NCBI GenBank assembly: GCA_012799115.1
Contig: JAAZLY010000276.1
Coordinates: 1-30,604 of the forward strand
DNA length: 30,604 nt
Reading direction: 5' to 3'
Source of the DNA: Bacillota bacterium
GTDB lineage: Bacteria > Bacillota > Limnochordia > Darwinibacteriales > Darwinibacteriaceae
Of this stretch, positions 6,719 to 13,577 are shown piece after piece (within the stretch, counting starts at the first letter, position 1; every line of letters starts with the position of its first letter). The position numbers and the translations under genes were made by a program. The notes beneath the pieces were generated by a model. That model was not told where the DNA came from, searched no databases, and saw nothing but the letters and a program-made list of their open reading frames with translations.

Positions 6719-8920
6719 CTAGAACTTCACAGTCAAACCTGCGTTGTAGCCAAACGCGTTTTCGGCAGGCTCGGAGAAGGTCTGCTTCACGCTACCACCG
6801 AATGTGAGTTTAACATCTTCGGTGAAGCCATATCCAACGTCCACATTGTGGGTGAGAGTGGAAGGCTTGGTGTCCTCAGGCTGAGTTGTGAGGACAAAGG
6901 CGGCCTTGTAACCAAGATCAACCTTCGCTCCGCTCCAGTCAAGACCATAGCCTAGGTTGGCATTCAACTGCACTTGGTCATCGGTCTTGATGTGCTCAAC
7001 GTTTCTCCAACCTTTTGCTACATCGTTGTCAAGTATATTCTTTACGTAAGCAGCACTTGCACCATAGCTTAGACCGTAATCGGCCTTCTGCTCAATGGCC
7101 AATTTTGCCATGGCATGATGTCTAAATTCAGCCTTGTCATCACCGGTCTTGTTGCCAATGTAACTGGCAGACAATGTTACTGGTACAAAGAAGTCTTCAT
7201 AGGTTGCGGAAGCATCAGCTTTGAAAGCAAGTACGGTACCGACGTTATCGGTCTCTAATGCTCCACCTTCGTAGTAAGCACGAGCTGCGAGGTCAAATTT
7301 GAAACCAGCGAACTCAGGCTTAGCAGCTAGGCCACCTTCAACACCAAATTTTCTCTTAGCGTCAACAAGCTGATTTGTGACCTTGTATCCGGCCTCTTGA
7401 TAGATGAACTTACCATCAATGGTCACAGGTTCGAATGTGGTCTTAGCAGTTACAACTGCCAAATAGTTCTTTTCTTTAGCAGCGAAGTCCATAGCGAAGT
7501 CGCCAGTGTAAGTTACACCAACTACCTCACCAAAGAGACCAATACCAGCAGCGTAGTTCTTGAACATAGCACCAGCTGGTTTGTCAAGCTTTCCAGTAAG
7601 CTTAATGCCGATTTCGGGCATGAAAGCATACTTCAATGCTGCGGCAGCTGTCATATCTTCGTAATGTCCAGGTGTTGTCTGACCAGCAAAGAGGTCGAGG
7701 GTTAAGTCGTCAATAATGTCAACTCTAGCCAAACCACCAAATCCATACTTCGTTCCAGTGGACGGAATCGAGAGAACATATCCACTGAAATCATGGGAAC
7801 CAAAAACGCTGTTAGGAAGTTTACCAACAACAACGCGGCTCACTGGCGTTTCCGATTTGACTTCGACACGATACTGGCTAAACGCTGGCTTTAGACTCTC
7901 TGTAGCATCTAGACTGTAGCCTAGGATAGCTTTGACATCTGTTGTTTCAGAAGCCTTAATGTTGAGGTTGAGGTTACCACTCATTGTGGGAACGTAACCC
8001 TTATCCGCATCTTTTTCAGGAGCTTTGTACTCAGCCTTCATTGTTAGGTCACCAGAAATAACTGGAGCCTTCTCAAGTTGGGCAACAGAAGTCTTCAAGC
8101 CTGCTACGTCGTCTTTCAATACTCTTACATCTGAGTCTAGCTCATCAACCCATTCAACTAGGCCAATGATGAGGTCTCTGTTCTCTTGAACAGTGCGCTC
8201 TACTTCTGATACTTGTTGACGGATAAGAGCTTCAGCGATGAGCTCAACGTCTTGTCTTGTAAGTTCAGGAGTAGTGGAAACAACTCTCTCAACGATTGTT
8301 GTCTCTTTAACGCCGCTTGCTACATCCAATAGACTTTCTTGGATTCTAGCAGCAATCAAAGCTTCGATTTCATCCATGGAAGGTGCTTCTACGCCAGTGG
8401 CGTGTTGCTCTTCCAATAGATTCATGTCATAGCGAATGCCATCAATCAAACCGAGCATTCTAGCTTCGAGGTAAGCCATGTCGCCTTCCATTGCATCGAT
8501 GGCGATTTCATTGGCACGAATGCGAGCAAGTGCTTGCTCATCAATACGTTGCTCAATAACTTTGGTTTCAATGGTTTCTACTACTGGTTTGTCAGCAGCA
8601 GCCATTTTAGCTTCGATCTCAGCCATTAATTCAGCTTTAATCTTGTCAAGTTCTGGCAACAGATTGTTGGCAGCAATTTGACCTTCGAGACGATGCAATG
8701 CTCTGGCAAATACCATAGCAGCTTCGTAACGGGTCATCATTCTAGCACCACCGTATGTGCCATCAGGATATCCTTCAATTAAACCAGCAGCAGCCAATTC
8801 TGCAACAGAATCATATGCCCAGTGATCTGCAGGTACATCTGCAAATGGGCTGGCCAAGGCTGTGGTTGCTGCACTAGCCATCATAATTAGGACTAGTACT
8901 AAGGCAAGTCTCTTTTTCAT
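6719..8920 (-). CDS. OmpM-like outer-membrane porin with N-terminal SLH domain
   Basis: A 733-residue protein. The signal peptide covers residues 1-24. An SLH domain at 24-75 (FADVPADHWAYDSVAELAAA, then GYPDGTYG, then TRYEAA) would bind pyruvylated or otherwise modified wall polymer. A long helical, coiled-coil region spans about 76-290 (many Glu/Ala/Ile heptads). A beta-barrel of alternating strands runs from about 300 to the end, finishing with Phe (GLTVKF). This is the architecture of OmpM of Negativicutes and of the SLH porins of Thermotogae, Deinococcus and Cyanobacteria. It tethers the outer membrane to peptidoglycan and forms a pore. ATG at 8920 is preferred, 9 nt after GGGGG; ATG at 8926 leaves only 3 nt. 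The gene has its own long leader and strong terminator, as expected of a highly expressed monocistronic gene. Confidence 0.92.
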   Translation of the reverse strand: MKKRLALVLVLIMMASAATTALASPFADVPADHWAYDSVAELAAAGLIEGYPDGTYGGARMMTRYEAAMVFARALHRLEGQIAANNLLPELDKIKAELMAEIEAKMAAADKPVVETIETKVIEQRIDEQALARIRANEIAIDAMEGDMAYLEARMLGLIDGIRYDMNLLEEQHATGVEAPSMDEIEALIAARIQESLLDVASGVKETTIVERVVSTTPELTRQDVELIAEALIRQQVSEVERTVQENRDLIIGLVEWVDELDSDVRVLKDDVAGLKTSVAQLEKAPVISGDLTMKAEYKAPEKDADKGYVPTMSGNLNLNIKASETTDVKAILGYSLDATESLKPAFSQYRVEVKSETPVSRVVVGKLPNSVFGSHDFSGYVLSIPSTGTKYGFGGLARVDIIDDLTLDLFAGQTTPGHYEDMTAAAALKYAFMPEIGIKLTGKLDKPAGAMFKNYAAGIGLFGEVVGVTYTGDFAMDFAAKEKNYLAVVTAKTTFEPVTIDGKFIYQEAGYKVTNQLVDAKRKFGVEGGLAAKPEFAGFKFDLAARAYYEGGALETDNVGTVLAFKADASATYEDFFVPVTLSASYIGNKTGDDKAEFRHHAMAKLAIEQKADYGLSYGASAAYVKNILDNDVAKGWRNVEHIKTDDQVQLNANLGYGLDWSGAKVDLGYKAAFVLTTQPEDTKPSTLTHNVDVGYGFTEDVKLTFGGSVKQTFSEPAENAFGYNAGLTVKF

Positions 8921-9307
8921 GTTCATTTTCCCCCTTGGTTTAGGTTCGTTTTTGTTTGTATGTTGATGAAAAACTCTCTTGCCTGCCCTCCTTTGAGTCT
9001 CCTTGTTCCCTCATTCTCAAGCATTGCAAGAGTGCATCCACATTTCAGTATCCTCAGTTGGCGGAAACCGCGGGCACCTCCTTTCTGACCGTCCTAACCT
9101 ATAAGATACTGAAAATGATACCGTATTTGAGGATGATTCTCCATTAATAACCCAATTCCTGCTTGGAATTGATTATTTTTGGAAGATTCCTCTGGAAGGA
9201 TACTCCTCCCAAATATATTCTAGCATAGAACAAGGATGATTGCGATACAAATTTCCATATCTCGAGATAAATTCCTGCTACACCAAGTTTAGCATTTGTT
9301 GGAATTC
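8921..9307 (-). promoter_or_regulatory. 387-nt non-coding leader of the OmpM-like gene
   Basis: No credible gene lies here. On the minus strand a candidate promoter, TTGTAT (9250-9245), 17 nt, TATGCT (9227-9222), would give a transcript with about 295 nt of untranslated leader. Within it are a hairpin (9153-9159 with 9165-9171), a long-range stem (9041-9052 with 9105-9117, one bulge) and a small GCGG/CCGC hairpin (9061-9071). There are also two strong Shine-Dalgarno matches with no start codon at the right distance (AAAGGAGGTG at 9084-9075 and AAAGGAGG at 8994-8987). A short frame of eight codons at 9043-9017, preceded by GAGG, might be a leader peptide. I do not recognise a known riboswitch. 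Confidence 0.4.
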
Positions 9308-10411
9308 TCAGTACACTATCTCCAGATCTAAGATCACCGGACTTGCAGATCGCCAAGTATCTTCAGCAACTACGAGGCGAATCTCCACAGGTTTATCAAT
9401 CCCAGTGGCTACGTTCATGGCACGCCGGAAATCATCTCCAGGCAATAGAATCGCGCCACTGCGGTCCCTACTCACGGACATACCCGCGTTTAACGCCGCC
9501 GAATTTGCCTCATTGAGAAGCTGCAAAATGGCCAAGTCGATATCCGTTCCACTGGTTGGACTCCATGTCGTTGCTGCCAAAATCGTGCCTTGGGAGAAAA
9601 CCATCTGATCGGGGTAGTTCTCCAAATAGACTAATACGGGTACACCAGGAATACTGTTTCCTTGACTTACCGCCCGCACAATTACATCTCCCGGGGCCAA
9701 AAGCACATCCTCCACTACAAAATCTAACACGCCAGCCTGCAGGAAGATCGCACGATAGCTGTCAGACTCCGACGCTCTAGCACTACGCCTGTATGCTTCA
9801 TCATCTACTTCTTTCAGGAAGTCTTCTAGACGTGCACGCACTCCTTCGCGTCCGAGGTTCTTATTGACCACCGTCGTCAAGATCACTTCGCTAGCGTTAA
9901 AAGCTATGTCAGCCATGCGCATTTGCCCGAAGGCTGTCTCTACTACATCATACCGTTCTAGCAGTTGATCAGCCTCTGCCCTTAAGACCATAACCTCATT
10001 CTCTAATGCGGCAGCTTGCTGTCTTAGGGCAACTACACTCGCTTCGGCCTCGGCTAGGTCGAGAATAATCTGCTTATAGCTCTCCTCAGCTTCCTGTAGA
10101 TCGCGCTGGGCAGCATCCCTTTGTCCCCGCATGAGAACATAGTCCCGCTGCAAACCCTGGAGTTCATCTTGAATCTCCTTCATACTGAAAAGGGCTGTTC
10201 GTACGTCGTGAGATGCAAAAGACAGTAGGCCAATGGAGGCCGCCGAAATCAATACGCCTGTGACGATGGTGACTACAATACTCGTATGTTTTGGGCGCAG
10301 ACCAAATAACGTCAGCTTTTTACGGCCGACCTTCATGCCAAGGCGATCCCCAATATAGGCGATGGCCCCGCCAACGATAACCAGTGTCAAGATAAGGGTT
10401 ATACCATACAT
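9308..10411 (-). CDS. DUF3084 family membrane protein
   Basis: A 367-residue protein. A first membrane helix lies at about 2-20 (LILTLVIVGGAIAYIGDRLG). A conserved cytoplasmic segment, GRKKLTLFGLRPKHTS, follows, then a second helix at about 45-66. A coiled coil spans about 75-160, and a globular C-terminal domain runs from about 170. The GLRP(K/R)xT segment and overall layout are those of DUF3084, a family described from Cyanobacteria and diderm Bacillota, where the function is unknown. ATG at 10411 is chosen; a GTG at 10420 is too close to the AAGG ribosome binding site. It is the last gene of the operon, 18 nt after lptB. By position it may act in envelope or lipopolysaccharide transport, but nothing in the sequence shows an enzymatic activity. 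Confidence 0.85.
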   Translation of the reverse strand: MYGITLILTLVIVGGAIAYIGDRLGMKVGRKKLTLFGLRPKHTSIVVTIVTGVLISAASIGLLSFASHDVRTALFSMKEIQDELQGLQRDYVLMRGQRDAAQRDLQEAEESYKQIILDLAEAEASVVALRQQAAALENEVMVLRAEADQLLERYDVVETAFGQMRMADIAFNASEVILTTVVNKNLGREGVRARLEDFLKEVDDEAYRRSARASESDSYRAIFLQAGVLDFVVEDVLLAPGDVIVRAVSQGNSIPGVPVLVYLENYPDQMVFSQGTILAATTWSPTSGTDIDLAILQLLNEANSAALNAGMSVSRDRSGAILLPGDDFRRAMNVATGIDKPVEIRLVVAEDTWRSASPVILDLEIVY

Positions 10412-10429
10412 GGCCTGCACACCTTCTCT

Positions 10430-11155
10430 CTAAAGCGAAAAATTCTGCCCCAAGTAATACTCCCTTGCTAGTGAATTGGCTGCCAGTTCCTCGGTGGAGC
10501 CAGAAACCAAGACCTCCCCTAAATGCATAATATAGGCTCGATCTGTGATACGTAGCGTTTCTCTTACATTGTGATCCGTGATGATGATGCCTAGATTCCG
10601 CGAACGGAGCCGAGCTACAATACTCTGAATCTCACCCACCGCAATGGGATCCACCCCAGCGAAGGGTTCATCTAGAAAGAGAAAAGATGGATCAAGGGCA
10701 AGCGCCCTGGCAATCTCAGTACGGCGCCGTTCGCCCCCCGAAAGATGATGACCATTTTGCTGCCTCACCTGGCTCAGGTTAAACTCCTCCAGGAGACCCT
10801 CCAGAACCTCTTCCTTCGCTCCGGGAGACAGTTCCTTGCGTACCTGCAAAACTGCCTTTAGGTTCTCTTCCACCGTCATCTTTCGAAAAACCGACGGTTC
10901 TTGCGGCAGGTAACCTAAACCTAGACGAGTACGCTTGTACATGGGCAATTCCGTAATGTCCTGCCCATCGAGGGAGATTGTGCCGGCGTTTGGCTTACCC
11001 AGCCCAACAATCAAACCGAATGTGGTTGTTTTACCGGCACCATTTGGCCCTAGAAGACCAACGATTTCGCCACGCCGCACCTCAAAATCGACATGTTTGA
11101 CGACAGTACGTTTTCCATATGTTTTTACAAGTTGTCTAGCGACTAGTTGACTCAT
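10430..11155 (-). CDS. lptB: Lipopolysaccharide export ABC ATPase LptB
   Basis: A 241-residue ABC ATPase. Walker A is GPNGAGKTT at 36-44, the Q-loop Gln is at 85, the signature LSGGE at 138-142, Walker B FLFLDEP at 158-164 and the switch His at 195. The segments LGYLPQEPSVFRKMTVEEN and LDEPFAGVDPIAV are typical of LptB, not of other ABC ATPases. LptB powers extraction of lipopolysaccharide from the inner membrane with LptF/G and LptC. It lies apart from lptF, lptD, lptC and lptA, in the operon downstream of them. Its first 20 nt overlap the end of the lpxB-like gene, which suggests translational coupling. The ATG at 11155 has an AGGTG 8 nt upstream. Confidence 0.95.
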   Translation of the reverse strand: MSQLVARQLVKTYGKRTVVKHVDFEVRRGEIVGLLGPNGAGKTTTFGLIVGLGKPNAGTISLDGQDITELPMYKRTRLGLGYLPQEPSVFRKMTVEENLKAVLQVRKELSPGAKEEVLEGLLEEFNLSQVRQQNGHHLSGGERRRTEIARALALDPSFLFLDEPFAGVDPIAVGEIQSIVARLRSRNLGIIITDHNVRETLRITDRAYIMHLGEVLVSGSTEELAANSLAREYYLGQNFSL

Positions 11156-12302
11156 CTCGACTACACCTAGCCATTTCTACGACCAGATTCGCAGCCCGAT
11201 CCACCGAACCTGGTTCTCCTAACTCGTAACCCAAATTGGTGAACTCATCGAGCATACTCTGCCTGGCGTTAGCATCAAAAAGCAAGAGTTCTAGCGTCTC
11301 CGCCATCTTACTTGGAGAAACGTCTCTTTGGACGAATTCAGGTATTACATTCTTTCGCAAAATATTGTTGGTTATGGTCATAGTAGGCTTACGATCAAGT
11401 AATTTGTCTACAAGATATGTGCTTTGGGGAACCCGATAGACTGCAACGGACGGTACTCCCAATAGAGAAGCCTCCAAGGAACTTGTGCCTATCGAGGTCA
11501 CCGCTAGATCTGCAGCCCGCAAAACGTTATAGATATCCCTTTCCAAACGCACATTCTTGGCCGTACACCCCTTGACGATCTCATCAACAAGTGAACTGCG
11601 AATCGAGGGAGCCATGGAGACAATCACTTCCACATCATCATCATCATGTTGACGAGTCACTATATCCAAGGCCTTCAGGATATTCGGCAGTACACTCTTC
11701 ACCTCGATTTTTCGTGCCCCAGGCAAGACAGCGACCACCTTAGTCTCATCAGACTCGATGCCAAGCTTTGCCCTCGCTTCACCTGGAGTCGACAAGAAGT
11801 CTGCCAAGTCCATGAGGGGGTGCCCCACAAACTCACAATCAACACCTACTTCTTCACATTTAGCTGTCTCAAAGCGGCTGATGCTAGCGACTTTATCCAC
11901 AACTTTAGGGAAATCACTCACCCTAACACTGCCTAAGCCGCGGCTCAGAGGCGTATAGTAATACAAAACTGGGATCCCCTTAGCCCGAGCAATTTCCAGC
12001 AGTTTGTATCCGAATATGGGTAGGCCAATCTGCAGAACCAGGGTGGGTTCTTCCCTTTCCATAGCATCCACCACTAATTTCATCATCCGTTTAGCCACAG
12101 GAGAACCACGCATCGACATGAATATGCCTAGGCTTACCTGTTCCGAAATATCATAAAGCAGGCGTACCCCAGCATCATTCATGAGGGGTCCACCTACTCC
12201 AAACAGCGTTACGTATGGGCACTTTTCTAGGATCTTGCCGGCTAGGGCAGAGCCAAAGCGATCACTTGTATTGTCCCCGCCAAGAATCATAATCTTCTTC
12301 AT
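11136..12302 (-). CDS. Divergent lipid-A-disaccharide synthase (LpxB-like) glycosyltransferase
   Basis: A 388-residue GT-B fold protein matching LpxB along its length: GVGGPLMNDAG at 35-45, FVGHPLMD in the middle, LPGARKIEV, and SIGTSSLEASLLGVPSVAVYR near the C-terminus. Length equals that of E. coli LpxB (382). Several signature stretches are altered. The N-terminal AGExSGD is GGDNTSD, the SPxxWAWR loop is TPLSRGLGSVRV, and SLPN is ITNN. LpxB condenses UDP-diacylglucosamine with lipid X; a divergent acceptor or donor is possible here. The ATG at 12302 follows AAGGAGGA by 7 nt and lies just after the fabZ stop. No lpxA, lpxC, lpxD or lpxK is in the window. The family is sure; the exact activity is not. 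Confidence 0.82.
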   Translation of the reverse strand: MKKIMILGGDNTSDRFGSALAGKILEKCPYVTLFGVGGPLMNDAGVRLLYDISEQVSLGIFMSMRGSPVAKRMMKLVVDAMEREEPTLVLQIGLPIFGYKLLEIARAKGIPVLYYYTPLSRGLGSVRVSDFPKVVDKVASISRFETAKCEEVGVDCEFVGHPLMDLADFLSTPGEARAKLGIESDETKVVAVLPGARKIEVKSVLPNILKALDIVTRQHDDDDVEVIVSMAPSIRSSLVDEIVKGCTAKNVRLERDIYNVLRAADLAVTSIGTSSLEASLLGVPSVAVYRVPQSTYLVDKLLDRKPTMTITNNILRKNVIPEFVQRDVSPSKMAETLELLLFDANARQSMLDEFTNLGYELGEPGSVDRAANLVVEMARCSRDESTSR

Positions 12303-12305
12303 CGC

Positions 12306-12737
12306 CTAGTCCTCCTTGGGCAGGAGGGCGAAGGTCAGATTGCCTTCTGCGACGACCTTGCCGTCCACTCTAGCCTCGGCCGCAATCTTTACAATTCCAG
12401 CCCGGACCGCTCGCACCGTAGCAGTGATCACTAACTGGTCTCCAGGCTTAACAACCTCCCGAAACCGAATCTTTTCTATGGCAGCGAGTAAGGGTAGTAT
12501 ACCTTCTTCAGGTGCTCCTCCGACAGCCAAGCCTCCCACCTGAGCCATGGCCTCCACGATCATGACCCCTGGCATCACAGGCGTCTGGGGATAATGACCC
12601 TGAAAAAAAGGCTCATTGATTGTGACATTCTTTATGGCCACAACCCGTTGCCCTTCTTCTCGCTCTAAGACTCGATCAACAAGCAAAAATGGATAGCGGT
12701 GGGGTAAGAGCCCCTGAATCTGATCAATGGACAGCAT
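12306..12737 (-). CDS. fabZ: 3-hydroxyacyl-ACP dehydratase FabZ
   Basis: A 143-residue hot-dog fold dehydratase. The start LPHRYPFLLVDRV (11-23) and the catalytic block FFQGHYPQTPVMPGVMI (44-60), with His48 and Glu62, are diagnostic. It removes water from 3-hydroxyacyl-ACP in fatty-acid elongation. fabZ is often placed with lpx genes because both use 3-hydroxyacyl-ACP. The ATG at 12737 is chosen: AAAGGAG lies 8 nt upstream and the conserved N-terminus starts there. An in-frame ATG at 12767 adds ten residues with no match. It is followed after 3 nt by the LpxB-like gene, whose ribosome binding site lies in the last fabZ codons. Confidence 0.95.
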   Translation of the reverse strand: MLSIDQIQGLLPHRYPFLLVDRVLEREEGQRVVAIKNVTINEPFFQGHYPQTPVMPGVMIVEAMAQVGGLAVGGAPEEGILPLLAAIEKIRFREVVKPGDQLVITATVRAVRAGIVKIAAEARVDGKVVAEGNLTFALLPKED

Positions 12738-12780
12738 GCCGCTCACTCCTTTTAGCCAAAAATCCATTTTCCTGCAAATA

Positions 12781-12802
12781 GAGCTTTCGGCAGAGAAAGC
12801 TC
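12781..12802. repeat. 8-bp hairpin in the ATPase-fabZ gap
   Basis: GAGCTTTC (12781-12788) pairs with GAAAGCTC (12795-12802) around a 6-nt loop in the 94-nt gap before fabZ. No T-run follows on the minus strand, so readthrough is expected. It may protect or process the mRNA. Confidence 0.35.
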
Positions 12803-12831
12803 ATTTCCTCCTTTTGGCCCCAATCGCCTCC

Positions 12832-13560
12832 TCAATGCGAAAGCAGTTTCCGATAAAGTTTGCCAATTTCTGAACGAGGATGCTCAAAGACCTCCCTTGG
12901 TTCACCCTCTTCCACCACTCGGCCCTTATCCATAAAGACAATACGCTCTGCCACTTTGCGGGCAAACGAAACCTCATGGGTTACGATCACCATCGTCGTC
13001 GCGGTGGAACGAACAAGTTCCTCCATCACCTCCAAGACCTCACCTACCAAGATGGGATCTAACGATGCTGTCGGCTCGTCCCATAACATGATTTCGGGAT
13101 TGGTCACCAGGGCTCTGGCAATGCCCACTCTTTGCTGCTGGCCTCCACTTAACTCATGTGGTCGGCGACCTTCGGCTGTCTCCAAGCCGACCTTGGCAAG
13201 GACGCTGAGACCCTTTTCCCTAGCTTCAGCACGATCCATGCCGTCTAGAACCAGATGAAAGATGACATTCTCCAGAACTGTTAAACGCCCGATAAGATTA
13301 AACTGTTGAAACACAAACCCCACATTACGCCTGAGCTGTTGCAGTTCCTTCCCTTCTAGTTGCATCACATCTTGTCCGCAAAGGAGAATCTTCCCGCTAT
13401 CGGGCTCAGTCAGACGATTAATGCAGCGAATGAGGGTAGACTTGCCGCAACCCGAAGGACCCATGATCACAACGGTCTCCCCCTTGCTCACCTTAAGATC
13501 CACACCATCAAGGGCCACGACTTTCCCGAAGGATTTGTGTAAATCACAAATTTCAAGCAT
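12832..13560 (-). CDS. GlnQ-type ABC transporter ATPase
   Basis: A 242-residue ABC ATPase of the polar amino acid class. Walker A is GPSGCGKST at 34-42, the Q-loop is FVFQQFNLI at 82-90, the signature is LSGGQQQR at 137-144, Walker B is IMLWDEPTASLDP at 157-169, and the switch His is at 195. All catalytic residues are present. Normal members pair with a five-helix permease and a binding protein, and neither is here. The only partner is the large membrane protein encoded 17 nt upstream. The start has a weak ribosome binding site (GGTG 5 nt upstream), so translation may depend on coupling. By context the pair sits in an lpt/lpx operon, so it may not import amino acids. Confidence 0.9.
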   Translation of the reverse strand: MLEICDLHKSFGKVVALDGVDLKVSKGETVVIMGPSGCGKSTLIRCINRLTEPDSGKILLCGQDVMQLEGKELQQLRRNVGFVFQQFNLIGRLTVLENVIFHLVLDGMDRAEAREKGLSVLAKVGLETAEGRRPHELSGGQQQRVGIARALVTNPEIMLWDEPTASLDPILVGEVLEVMEELVRSTATTMVIVTHEVSFARKVAERIVFMDKGRVVEEGEPREVFEHPRSEIGKLYRKLLSH

Positions 13561-13577
13561 TCTGACACCACATCCCT

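Noticed and set aside
9144..9356. 70-codon minus-strand frame in the ompM leader
   Set aside because: It overlaps the end of the DUF3084 gene, has no ribosome binding site or recognisable protein features, and spans a predicted promoter and hairpin.
12729..12804. Small frame of about 25 codons before fabZ with GGAGG upstream
   Set aside because: The spacing to the ATG is only 2 nt, it covers the hairpin at 12781-12802 and it overlaps the fabZ start in another frame.
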